Origin: Conexivisphaerales archaeon
GTDB lineage: Archaea > Thermoproteota > Nitrososphaeria > Conexivisphaerales > DTJL01
Assembly (NCBI GenBank): GCA_038728585.1
Contig: JAVYTR010000002.1
Coordinates: 124,001-188,000 of the forward strand
Direction of reading: 5' to 3'
DNA: 64,000 nucleotides
Positions 1 to 7,994 of the stretch are shown in pieces. Position numbers and translations under genes: made by a program. The notes beneath the pieces were generated by a model, which ran no database searches, was not told where the DNA came from, and was given only the letters and a program-made list of their open reading frames with translations. Positions within the stretch are counted from its first letter, which is position 1. Every line of letters begins with the position of its first letter.

Positions 1-257
1 TATGTGACGAAATAGCACTGGCGAAGGCTGTTGCTGAGGGCTGGATAGCGGGTGCAGGTATAGATGTCTTTTCACAGGAACCGCTTCGGATTGACCATCC
101 TCTTGTCCAGGCTGCAAACGAAGGTGCAAACCTTATTCTGACCCCTCACATAGCCGGTGCAACGAACGAAGCCAGGATGAGAATTATACAGTTTACAATA
201 CAGAACGTAGCCAGAGTTCTGATGGGAGAAAGGCCAGAGAATGTGGTCAATCTATGA
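1..257 (+). CDS. D-isomer-specific 2-hydroxyacid dehydrogenase, C-terminal part
   Basis: This is the last 84 residues of a gene that starts before the window; the reading frame opens at base 3. Two landmarks of the NAD-dependent D-2-hydroxyacid dehydrogenase family are visible: GIDVFSQEP and, further on, TPHIAGAT, whose His is the catalytic acid/base in this family. Members reduce or oxidise 2-keto/2-hydroxy acids such as hydroxypyruvate, glyoxylate or 3-phosphoglycerate; the substrate cannot be told from this fragment. The stop codon overlaps the start of the ThDP enzyme that follows (ATGA), so the two are almost certainly translated from one message and may act on a shared 2-keto acid. Confidence 0.9.
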   Translation, partial: CDEIALAKAVAEGWIAGAGIDVFSQEPLRIDHPLVQAANEGANLILTPHIAGATNEARMRIIQFTIQNVARVLMGERPENVVNL

Positions 258-1903
258 ATGTATCCAAGCTAATAGTCTCTTCGCTGAGTAGGCTTGGCGT
301 CGCTAGGGTTTACGGGCTGATAGGTGTATCTATTCTCGACCTGCTCGATGCGTTCAGAGAATCATCGATCAGATACATATCGACAAGGCACGAACAAGTA
401 GCAGTAAGCATGGCCGATGCTGAAGGGAGACTATCGCACAAGCCCGGAGTAGCAGTTGTTCATGCAGGTCCAGGAATGTTGAACTCAGTAATAAGCATAG
501 CCGGCGCATACAAGGATTCATCTCCCCTTCTGGTGATTGGTGGAGGTGTAAGAAGGAGGATGAAAGGCCTGGATAGCTGGCTTGAAGTGGACCAGGCAAG
601 TATTCTCAGGCCTGTCACCAAGTTCTACGCAAGGATCGAGAAGCCGTCAGAGACATCAAAGGTCATAGCAGAGGCCTACTCTGCGAGTATCTCTCCTCCC
701 TATGGCCCCGCCTTTGTGGAAGTGCCTGAAGATATATGGGAGGCTGAAGCAGGAGAAGAAATTGCTGAAGTAAAACCTGAACCTCCGCCTCTGCCAGATG
801 AGGAAAAGGTATCAAAGCTTGTCAAGATGCTGGAAGAATCATACAGGCCTCTCATACTTGCAGGCGGAGGAGTGAATAATGCAGAGGCTTCTCAGTATCT
901 GATAAGTGTAGCCAAAGCTAACTCGATACCTGTCGCAATAACAGGAAACGGAAGGGGTTCCTTTCCAGAGGATGAAGACCTGTTCGTTGGTAGGGCAGGG
1001 TTCGGAGGAGGAAGCATAGTTGCTGATTATGCGCTCGAAGAAGCTGATCTTGTGATCGCTGTAGGAGCTGGAATCTCTGATGTCACTACATACGGTTATT
1101 TGGTGACTCCCAAGGGTAAGAAGGTGGCGGTTGACCTTGACAAGCTAGCTGAAAGAAAGCCTATCAATCTGTCTCTTCACCTCTATTGTGATGCAACTTC
1201 TTTCCTGAGTATCCTCTTAAATTCGGATATCAGAAGGACTGATAGAAGGGAATGGCTTGAAGCTATTGCTAGAAAGAAAGAAGAATGGAACCAGATGCTC
1301 GAAGTTTCGGCTGCCAAGAGCGAAAGAGGATATGTCAACCCATCCAAGTTCTTCAAAAGAATGAATAGTGCATTAGATGAAGATGTTATAATAACAGCAG
1401 GACAAGGAGTGCATATAGTTTACACCTATGACTACCTGAAGCTCAGAAGGCCTGGCAGCTTCCTTGCAGCAACAAATCTCGGTGCGATGGGGTTTGCGTT
1501 TCCAGCAGCGCTCGGCGCAAAGGTATCACGGCCAGAAAACCATGTCATTGCCGTCCTGGGTGATGGAGAATTCTTGATGACGCTTCAGGACCTTGAGACT
1601 GCTTACAGAGAGAAGATAGGTGTAAAGATTATTGTGGTGAACGATAACACCTACAGAGTTCTTTATTTGAGACAGAAACTGCAGAAGATGGGAAGATTGA
1701 TCGGAACCAGCCATTCCAATCCTGACATCATAAAGCTTGGAGAAGCGTTTGGCATAGATGCTCTGAGCATCGATTCAGATGAGCAGATAGATGAAGGTAT
1801 AGACTTCGTAATGAAAGATAAGCGGTCGCCATCCATCCTGGAGTTGAAGATAAACCCTGACGATGTGCCTCCTCTCAACCTTGAACCGTCTTCAAGGTTC
1901 TGA
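254..1903 (+). CDS. Thiamine-diphosphate-dependent enzyme (acetolactate synthase/2-keto acid decarboxylase type)
   Basis: A 549-residue protein with the three-domain layout of the ThDP decarboxylase/acetolactate synthase family. The activating Glu is E47 in a RHEQ context near the start of the N-terminal domain, and the cofactor motif runs from GDG at about residue 436 to NDN at about 463. This family cleaves or condenses 2-keto acids (pyruvate, glyoxylate, benzoylformate, sulfopyruvate). I cannot pick the substrate. No regulatory small subunit lies next to it, which argues mildly against a biosynthetic acetolactate synthase. It is translationally coupled by a 4-base overlap to the upstream 2-hydroxyacid dehydrogenase, so a pathway that both reduces and decarboxylates one 2-keto acid is a reasonable inference. 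Confidence 0.85.
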   Translation: MNVSKLIVSSLSRLGVARVYGLIGVSILDLLDAFRESSIRYISTRHEQVAVSMADAEGRLSHKPGVAVVHAGPGMLNSVISIAGAYKDSSPLLVIGGGVRRRMKGLDSWLEVDQASILRPVTKFYARIEKPSETSKVIAEAYSASISPPYGPAFVEVPEDIWEAEAGEEIAEVKPEPPPLPDEEKVSKLVKMLEESYRPLILAGGGVNNAEASQYLISVAKANSIPVAITGNGRGSFPEDEDLFVGRAGFGGGSIVADYALEEADLVIAVGAGISDVTTYGYLVTPKGKKVAVDLDKLAERKPINLSLHLYCDATSFLSILLNSDIRRTDRREWLEAIARKKEEWNQMLEVSAAKSERGYVNPSKFFKRMNSALDEDVIITAGQGVHIVYTYDYLKLRRPGSFLAATNLGAMGFAFPAALGAKVSRPENHVIAVLGDGEFLMTLQDLETAYREKIGVKIIVVNDNTYRVLYLRQKLQKMGRLIGTSHSNPDIIKLGEAFGIDALSIDSDEQIDEGIDFVMKDKRSPSILELKINPDDVPPLNLEPSSRF

Positions 1904-1934
1904 GGTTTAGAGGCCTTACTCTAACTGTGTTGCA

Positions 1935-1944
1935 TTTATATTTT
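1935..1944 (+). promoter_or_regulatory. TATA box for the MFS gene
   Basis: A TTTATATTTT box is centred about 28 bases before the ATG at 1968. That spacing puts transcription start at or within a few bases of the start codon, so the message is probably leaderless. Confidence 0.55.
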
Positions 1945-1967
1945 GGCTGTATTGGCATAGTTGATGC

Positions 1968-3209
1968 ATGATTCAGGAAGCAAAAGGCTACCGCTGGGTG
2001 GTGCTGGCAAGTTATACCTTTGTAGCCTTTGTCTCCCAACTGATCTGGCTGAACTTCGCAGGCATTGCAGAGCCGCAGCTTACAGCGATATACAACGTAG
2101 GAATAGACCAGGTAGGTTATCTGGCCGCATTCTGGCCGCTTGTCTTCATACCTCTTTCTATTCCTACAGGCCTGAGCACCGATAGATGGGGGTTCAAGGT
2201 TAACGTTGCAATAGGAGCGGGAGTGATATCACTATTCTCCTGGCTCAGGTTGCTAGCAGGGCTTAACTTTAACCTCTTACTTCTGTTTCAGACGTTAGCA
2301 GGAATTGGTCAACCGTTCGTCTACAACGGAATCTCCAAAATGGCAGGTGCATGGTTTGAAAGAGGAGAACAGACACTTGCAAACGGGATAGGAACCATGG
2401 GCCAGATAGCTGGAATGATAGCTTCGCTCGTAATAACTCCTCTGATGGTACCTGATGCAGCGTATTCAGAGCTAAGGTATAATATGCTTGTGTTTGCACT
2501 GCTTTCTACTGTCGCTTTTGTGCTGTTTGCATCTCTGGCCAAAGAAGGAAGAGGCGATTCTAATGCACCAGCAAAATGGCGGTCAGTTCTTCACGAAATG
2601 GTTTCTGTTGGCAGGAAGAGAAACATAATTCTCCTCTCCTTCCTCTTCTTCATCGGAGTAGGTATATTCAGTGGGTTGATCCAGTGGACAGAAAGCATAC
2701 TCTCATCGAGGGGGCTGAGTCCTTTTTACGCTTCTCTTGTTGGAGCATCGATGCTCCTAAGTGGGATAGCTGGTATGGTTATCGTCTCTTACCTTGCAGA
2801 CAGATACAGGGTGCTGAAGACTTTTGTGGTGTTAAATAGCCTGATAACAGCTATCTTTCTGCTGCTCTTCTCCTTCAACCAGTCAGGGGTTGATTACACT
2901 TTTGAAGCTGTAATGATAGGATTCTTCCTTCTCTCCCTGGCTCCAGTGGGCCTGCAGATTTCACTGGAGACTGTAGGCGAGGAAAGGTCTGGAAGTGCTG
3001 CCAGTATTGTCTGGCTTTCGTCACAGGTTGGAGCACTCGTCCTGATTCTTCTTATGGCTTCATTCAGCCGGCTGATTTCAGGTCTTTCTGCGCCAGCATG
3101 GTTCTACTCTGTACTCTTCTGCTCGGTTCTGATGTTTGGAGCTGCAGGGCTGGGTATTTTGCTAGAGGATACAAGGAAGAAGGTGAATAGAATGAACCAA
3201 GGAGGATAG
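1968..3209 (+). CDS. Major facilitator superfamily transporter
   Basis: A 413-residue, very hydrophobic protein with about 12 membrane-spanning segments. After the second segment there is a STDRWGFK loop, the usual G-x-x-x-D-R-x-G/R-type signature of MFS carriers, and a related LADRYRVLK loop occurs in the second half, as expected from the internal duplication of the fold. The substrate is not evident; the arrangement resembles the FLVCR/organic-anion-like carriers more than drug pumps. The ATG at 1968 fits a TATA box 28 bases upstream. A HAD phosphatase starts two bases after the stop, and the end of this gene carries the ribosome binding site (GGAGGA) for it. Confidence 0.85.
   Translation: MIQEAKGYRWVVLASYTFVAFVSQLIWLNFAGIAEPQLTAIYNVGIDQVGYLAAFWPLVFIPLSIPTGLSTDRWGFKVNVAIGAGVISLFSWLRLLAGLNFNLLLLFQTLAGIGQPFVYNGISKMAGAWFERGEQTLANGIGTMGQIAGMIASLVITPLMVPDAAYSELRYNMLVFALLSTVAFVLFASLAKEGRGDSNAPAKWRSVLHEMVSVGRKRNIILLSFLFFIGVGIFSGLIQWTESILSSRGLSPFYASLVGASMLLSGIAGMVIVSYLADRYRVLKTFVVLNSLITAIFLLLFSFNQSGVDYTFEAVMIGFFLLSLAPVGLQISLETVGEERSGSAASIVWLSSQVGALVLILLMASFSRLISGLSAPAWFYSVLFCSVLMFGAAGLGILLEDTRKKVNRMNQGG
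3201..3206 (+). promoter_or_regulatory. Shine-Dalgarno site for the HAD phosphatase
   Basis: GGAGGA lies in the last codons of the MFS gene, five bases before ATG 3211 and eight before ATG 3214. Internal operon genes here can use a Shine-Dalgarno site, whereas many first genes look leaderless. Confidence 0.5.
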
Positions 3210-3210
3210 C

Positions 3211-3735
3211 ATGATGAATAGAAGTAAGGGTAGAGGCGACAGATGGCTACTCGCCATCGACCTTGATGGTACTGTCTGGGACCACCTTGACATATCGCTT
3301 GTAGACCCTCCTTACAGAAAGGTAGAGGAAGGTACCCTCGTGAACAACCAGGGTATAAGGGTCAGACTGAATGCAAGTGCTGTTGAGTTCATAAAATGGG
3401 CCAAACAGAATGGTGCCATAGTTGCAAGTCTTTCGTGGAACAAGCCAGCTAACGTTTTCGAAGCACTCCGCAAGCTGGGTATTGCTGAACTTTTCGACCA
3501 TCACGCAACAGACTACACTGCAGAGAAGGACAGGAGGCTGCTTGAGCTGTTGGAGAAGTTGAAGTCAGAAAAGCTGAACATCCCTGCTGATAGGGTAGTC
3601 TACGTGGATGACAGGGATATACATGTGGACGACATAAGGAAGAATGTCGGTGATGTCTTCTTCATTCATATCTGGAAGGGAGTGAAGGATTTTTCAGAAG
3701 CAAAGAGGTTGATACAAGAGAAGTTACTGAGCTGA
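3211..3735 (+). CDS. HAD-superfamily phosphatase, magnesium-dependent phosphatase-1 type
   Basis: A 174-residue protein with the full haloacid dehalogenase active site. DLDGT contains the nucleophile D17 and acid/base D19, SLSWNKP supplies the second-motif Ser, a Lys lies in the TAEKDRRLL stretch, and VDDRDIH near residue 131 carries the metal-binding Asp pair. The compact length and the tryptophan after the nucleophile motif (DGTVWDH) match the MDP-1 branch of protein/small-molecule phosphatases. It is co-transcribed with the upstream MFS carrier. The true substrate is unknown; a role on a phosphorylated small molecule carried by the neighbour is only a guess. Confidence 0.8.
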   Translation: MMNRSKGRGDRWLLAIDLDGTVWDHLDISLVDPPYRKVEEGTLVNNQGIRVRLNASAVEFIKWAKQNGAIVASLSWNKPANVFEALRKLGIAELFDHHATDYTAEKDRRLLELLEKLKSEKLNIPADRVVYVDDRDIHVDDIRKNVGDVFFIHIWKGVKDFSEAKRLIQEKLLS

Positions 3736-3745
3736 AGACAAAATA

Positions 3746-5335
3746 TCAGAGATTTCCAGAATAGCTGTTCAGCTTCTTCATGTCTTTCCTGTTTCTCCAG
3801 TAGTAACTTACAAAGTGAGAAAAACCTCTTCTATATATATCAGTCAGCTTTGAATCTGGTAGGTAGACCCTGGCCACGTCAGACGTTATCTCGTCGCTAT
3901 TGATACTTTTCATACCAAGAGCTGACAGCAGGGCAGCACCTCTAGCCGTGGAAAGGTTTGGTGCCTTTACAACACTAATTTCTCTTTCAAGAATGTCTGA
4001 AAAGATCTGAGGCCAGACATTGGATAGTGCTACTCCTCCAGACATTACAAGTTGCGGCCTGGCTGAAGTCGAAGATGATATGAATCTCTCGACTGAAGCA
4101 AGAAGCCATCTTGCGTTGTACGCAACACCCTCCATAACTGCCCTGAAAAGGTCCTCCCTTCTGTGCTCCAGCGAAAGGTTGTAGAAACCTCCCCTTACGT
4201 ATGGATCCTCAACTGGGGTTCTTTCTCCGAAGAGCCAGGGAAGAAAGATCAGGTTTCCAGAGGCAGGTTTCGCCGACGATACCATTCTGTCGATGTTTTC
4301 ATACTTTTCGTCTCCGGATAAGCCCATAATATTGCTGATGAATTCGAGACAGTTACCTGCATTCTCCTGTTCCGCGGCAACAAAATACAGGCCTGGCAAA
4401 GATGATGGTAAAGATGCCATGTTGTGAAAGATATCTGTCTTTTTTTGCGTGATGTGGGTTGTGATCCAAGCAGAGGTCCCTGCGTACAAGAGCAAGGAAC
4501 CTGCAGATACGCAGCCAGAACCTATCAGAGAACACTGCATATCTCCTGAGCCTGATATTACCTGCACCCCGTCCTGCAGACCCAGCTCGGAAGCTATGGC
4601 ACTCTGAAGAGCTCCTACAGTATCTAGGGGTGAAACCAGTTCTGGAAGCTTATCTCTGTCAACCTTTGCCATTCTGATAAGTTCATCATCGTATTTTATT
4701 CTGTTTGGGTTTCTGTTATCTGTCAACCAGAGCAGAGCTATGTTATCCCAAGAAGCTTTGAATTCTCCAGTCAGCTTCATCGCAATGTAGTCTTTTGGTT
4801 CCAGAAATTTGTAGGTTGACTCGTACAGCTGGGGAAATTCGTTCTTGATGAAGAGAATATGAGCCAGTGAGTCCTTTCCGGAATGGGCTGGAGCACCTGC
4901 AGTCTTTCTCAACCATTTGTACAGCTTGTCCACCCTGTAGCCGGAAAGCGAAGGAAAGCCAGAAGTCAGCTCTCTGACATATTTTCTTCCCCTTGTATCC
5001 ATCCAGATAATAGCGTCGGCAAGCTCTCTACCATCATCCCCCACGGGTACTGTACCTGACCACTGCCCCGTCAGCCCTATGGCCTTGACTGAGTAACTAC
5101 CAGATGCTGCTCGGGCAACCATGCTTATGCCTTTTTTAACAGCATCGAACCATATAGTAGGGCTCTGCTCCGCCTTCCCTCCTTCACCTATGCTTACCCC
5201 GTAAGATGTCTTGTGGTATGCAACTATCTTCCCAGACCTATCAGTAAGCACAACCTTGCAGGATGATGTACCGAGGTCCACTCCTATGAAGCCTTCCTCC
5301 AAGTATAGCCAACCTCTAGCTGTACAGCCATTCAA
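3746..5335 (-). CDS. FGGY-family carbohydrate kinase (xylulokinase-like)
   Basis: A 529-residue member of the FGGY kinase family, which transfers phosphate from ATP to a sugar or polyol. The N-terminal ATP-binding beginning GVDLGTSSCK, the GLTGQWSG segment, the catalytic Asp in SGSGDMQCS and the second phosphate motif VMSGGVALSN are all present, so it should be active. Specificity is uncertain; sequence flavour is closest to xylulokinase. The ATG at 5335 overlaps the end of the upstream lyase-like gene by 20 bases. An internal TTG at about 5299 that gives a LEEGFIGVDLG start is an alternative. Tight coupling to a sphingosine-phosphate-lyase-like enzyme suggests that this kinase may make the phosphorylated substrate for it. 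Confidence 0.85.
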   Translation of the reverse strand: MNGCTARGWLYLEEGFIGVDLGTSSCKVVLTDRSGKIVAYHKTSYGVSIGEGGKAEQSPTIWFDAVKKGISMVARAASGSYSVKAIGLTGQWSGTVPVGDDGRELADAIIWMDTRGRKYVRELTSGFPSLSGYRVDKLYKWLRKTAGAPAHSGKDSLAHILFIKNEFPQLYESTYKFLEPKDYIAMKLTGEFKASWDNIALLWLTDNRNPNRIKYDDELIRMAKVDRDKLPELVSPLDTVGALQSAIASELGLQDGVQVISGSGDMQCSLIGSGCVSAGSLLLYAGTSAWITTHITQKKTDIFHNMASLPSSLPGLYFVAAEQENAGNCLEFISNIMGLSGDEKYENIDRMVSSAKPASGNLIFLPWLFGERTPVEDPYVRGGFYNLSLEHRREDLFRAVMEGVAYNARWLLASVERFISSSTSARPQLVMSGGVALSNVWPQIFSDILEREISVVKAPNLSTARGAALLSALGMKSINSDEITSDVARVYLPDSKLTDIYRRGFSHFVSYYWRNRKDMKKLNSYSGNL

Positions 5336-6719
5336 CTATGTTTTTGATGAAGAGCTTTACGTCTTCCTTGGGAAGCGAAGAAGCCATGCCATATATCGGG
5401 GCTAAAGGAGCTGAGGTTATCCTTCCTTCTTTCACATCGTTCAAAGAGTTTGCAAGGTCCGTTATGAACTTCTCCTTAACCCCCCTTGATGTATGCCTCA
5501 TAGTCAGCGCTATATGAAATGCTGATGGGTTCATCAGACCGTTGAGGAACCAGCCTCTCCTGCTCATACCCTCCATAACAAGATAGGGGTTGTATTCTTC
5601 TGACGAAAAGGCAATCACCCAAAAAGGTTTGCCAAGTATCTTCAGTCCGTTCATATTTTTAGCTCTGCTGATGATGTATCTTCCAGTATCCAGTATTCTC
5701 TTTGCAGCCCTGACATAGCCTTCTTCACCCAGTGCAACCATAACTGCCCATGCTGCGACTATCGGAAACCCAGCTCTGCTGCCTGCCATCGTTGGCGTGA
5801 AGTATATCCCTCCCTGCCAGTCAGTAGCAGCGTAGACCTGCTCATGAAAGAGCTCGCTGTTGCGATACAGTATAACAGAAGTCCCCTTGGGTGCAAACCC
5901 ATACTTGTGGGTATCGATCGATATTGAAGTCACCCCATCGTTTCTGAAGTCAGAGACGGGTACTTCGTAGCCTGCCTTCTCCGCAAAGGCGTTAATGAAA
6001 CCACCCAGGCAGGCATCTACATGCATACCGATCTTTTTGTCGGAGGCTATTTCTGAAAGCTGTTTGATATCATCATAGGTACCGAACGGGAAGCAGGGTG
6101 CGGAGCCTACAATTGCCACTGTGCCACTTTCTATCGATTCTTTCACTCTTTCTGTATCTACAGTGAAATCCTCCTTCAGAGAGACGTATATGGGCTTCAG
6201 TCCAAAGTATTCACAGGCCTTGGAAAAAGCGGCATGTGCAGACACTGGGATGATGATGCTCGGCGATGTAATTCCCCTCTTCTTGACAAAGTAATCCCTG
6301 TATGCTTTCATCGCAAGAAGAATGCTCTCCGTCCCGCCCGAAGTTACAGAGCCTCTGACAGAATCATCGCCATGCATTAAGGAGCTTGTCATCGAAACTA
6401 TTTCAGCCTCAAACTTTGTCAGGCTCGGCCAGATATCTACGTGAAGAGGATTACTTTGAGAGTAGAAACGAAATATTCTGTGCAGAAATGAAACCAGTTC
6501 AGGCGCTCCATGATAGACCGCTCCGGACACCCTGCCAGCCCTCCAGCCAGTATCTTCTCTGCTGGATACATCGGATAGAAAGGAGAGGATTTCTTCCTTT
6601 GGTAGCCCGTCCTTCGGAAGCCGCTTGAATTCCATAGGCTTACCTGCATACGGTTTAAGGCTGCTCTGCAGGTATCCGAGTAGAGAACCAAAACCCTGCT
6701 CCTCGCCCTTGTCTGACAT
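5316..6719 (-). CDS. Sphingosine-1-phosphate lyase-like PLP enzyme
   Basis: A 467-residue fold-type I PLP-dependent lyase. The family signatures are SNPLHVDIWPSL, TSGGTES (128-132), HVDACLGGF with the PLP-pairing Asp at D235, DTHKYGFAPKG with the Schiff-base Lys at K272, and TDWQGGIY followed by AGSRAG. These match eukaryotic sphingosine-1-phosphate lyase closely, to the end of the protein where an IYGMA motif is retained. The eukaryotic N-terminal membrane anchor is absent, so the protein is probably soluble. Known members split a phosphorylated amino alcohol into ethanolamine phosphate and an aldehyde; the natural substrate in an archaeon is unknown. A group II amino-acid decarboxylase role is less likely given the DTHKYG-APKG signature. 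Confidence 0.85.
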   Translation of the reverse strand: MSDKGEEQGFGSLLGYLQSSLKPYAGKPMEFKRLPKDGLPKEEILSFLSDVSSREDTGWRAGRVSGAVYHGAPELVSFLHRIFRFYSQSNPLHVDIWPSLTKFEAEIVSMTSSLMHGDDSVRGSVTSGGTESILLAMKAYRDYFVKKRGITSPSIIIPVSAHAAFSKACEYFGLKPIYVSLKEDFTVDTERVKESIESGTVAIVGSAPCFPFGTYDDIKQLSEIASDKKIGMHVDACLGGFINAFAEKAGYEVPVSDFRNDGVTSISIDTHKYGFAPKGTSVILYRNSELFHEQVYAATDWQGGIYFTPTMAGSRAGFPIVAAWAVMVALGEEGYVRAAKRILDTGRYIISRAKNMNGLKILGKPFWVIAFSSEEYNPYLVMEGMSRRGWFLNGLMNPSAFHIALTMRHTSRGVKEKFITDLANSLNDVKEGRITSAPLAPIYGMASSLPKEDVKLFIKNIVEWLYS

Positions 6720-6740
6720 AACTTGCCTTGCTGGTCAGCT

Positions 6741-6750
6741 GATATTTAAG
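6741..6750 (-). promoter_or_regulatory. TATA box for the lyase/kinase operon
   Basis: Read on the minus strand, CTTAAATATC is centred 27 bases before the ATG at 6719, giving a leaderless or nearly leaderless transcript. Confidence 0.5.
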
Positions 6751-6780
6751 GTGGAATTTCATGTTGGAACATCCGTATAC

Positions 6781-6789
6781 GTTATATTA
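6781..6789 (+). promoter_or_regulatory. TATA box for the UbiA-type gene
   Basis: GTTATATTA is centred about 32 bases before the TTG at 6817. It is the best-placed box for the plus-strand gene and helps select that start over longer upstream readings. Confidence 0.4.
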
Positions 6790-6816
6790 CAGTCAGGACG
6801 AGCAGGCAGAGCAAGG

Positions 6817-7725
6817 TTGAGCGACTGGGACCCAGCTAGGTTGCCGGAGAATCCTAGTAAACTGGTTGCAATAATCAAGTTCGTAAGGGTAGAGCATACC
6901 TTCCTCAGCCTACCGATGGCTTATTCAGGTGCGTTTGTGGCGATAATGGGTATACCTCCGCTCAGGATCCTTGTTTTCATATTCGTAGCCCTCTTCTTTC
7001 TAAGGGTTGCAGGAATGACCATGGATAACCTGGTAGACCTCGAAGTTGATTCGTTGAATCCTAGAACAAGAAACAGGCCTCTTGTCACTGGTGCGATAAA
7101 GGTTAAGGAGGCGTGGGCAATGCTCCTAGTCAGCACTGCAGGTTTCTTTCTGTCAGCATACATGATAAACGTCTGGGCTCTTGTACTCTCTCCTGTCATC
7201 GCTGGTGTAGTATTATCGTATCCTTATGTCAAAAAGTATACTCACTTTGGAGCCTATCATATAGCACTGATAGAAGCCCTTTCTTTGTTCAGCGGTGCAG
7301 TTGCTTCTGCAGGAAGTTCAGCCGAAGGGATAGCTCAGCTTATGTCAAGCATCCCATGGCTTCTCGTCTTCTCGACACTCTTCTGGGCAGTTGGTTTCGA
7401 CCTTTACAATCATATAATCGATATCGACTTTGACAGGTCGGTAGGGGTTAAGAACCTCACAATTCTGCTTTCAGACAGGGCTCTGCAGTTTGCTGGGTTC
7501 AACCAGATAGCCTCTGTCCTGCTGGCGTTTATCGCAGATTTCGTATACAGGCTTGGCCCAATATCATATGCTGCAACTGCAGCTCATGGGTTGATCATGG
7601 CTTATGCGTATATGAGAGCTACAAGGCAGGATTATGGTTCAGCATTCAACTACAACATAGTATCTTCAATAGTTCTAGGTACTGGTATAGTTATTGACGT
7701 GGCCCTGGGCAGACCATGGTTATGA
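6817..7725 (+). CDS. ubiA: UbiA-family polyprenyltransferase
   Basis: A membrane prenyltransferase of about 302 residues with 8-9 hydrophobic segments. Both Asp-rich motifs that hold the prenyl diphosphate through magnesium are present: DNLVDLEVDSLNPRTRNRPL (N-x3-D-x3-D) near residue 70 and YNHIIDIDFDRSVGVKNL (Y-x3-D-x3-D) near residue 200. The opening FVRVEHTFLSLP is typical of the 4-hydroxybenzoate/menaquinone-pathway branch, so quinone synthesis is likely. The frame is open upstream as far as 6625, but that part runs through the divergent gene and has no family similarity. I place the start at TTG 6817 by family length and the TATA box. Confidence 0.85.
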   Translation: MSDWDPARLPENPSKLVAIIKFVRVEHTFLSLPMAYSGAFVAIMGIPPLRILVFIFVALFFLRVAGMTMDNLVDLEVDSLNPRTRNRPLVTGAIKVKEAWAMLLVSTAGFFLSAYMINVWALVLSPVIAGVVLSYPYVKKYTHFGAYHIALIEALSLFSGAVASAGSSAEGIAQLMSSIPWLLVFSTLFWAVGFDLYNHIIDIDFDRSVGVKNLTILLSDRALQFAGFNQIASVLLAFIADFVYRLGPISYAATAAHGLIMAYAYMRATRQDYGSAFNYNIVSSIVLGTGIVIDVALGRPWL

Positions 7726-7994
7726 TATTTAGCTATAAGCAAAGTTAGCTTGGCGACAACACGAGATGATACAACTCTCTACTAGTCTGAGCCAAGTTGA
7801 GAAATTGCCTGATTAAACCGTTCACATCCATGAAAGTTTCTGTTCATAAGTAGGGCTACAACATGCTCTTTTCACTTCATTTTTTACGAGCTTCAGACTG
7901 ACCCATTCCTATATACCTTGATCAGTGCATGTGTTTTTCTGACTTAAAGCGATCACATGAAGTCTGTACTTCGGGTAAGGTAGCTACTCCTTGC

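Noticed and set aside
6625-6816. A longer N-terminus for the UbiA-type protein.
   Set aside because: The extension crosses the start of the divergent lyase gene and its promoter and has no similarity to the family.
7726-7994. A 269-base gap between convergent genes, checked for RNA genes.
   Set aside because: No cloverleaf, no strong hairpin and no frame with a motif; I see nothing supportable in it.
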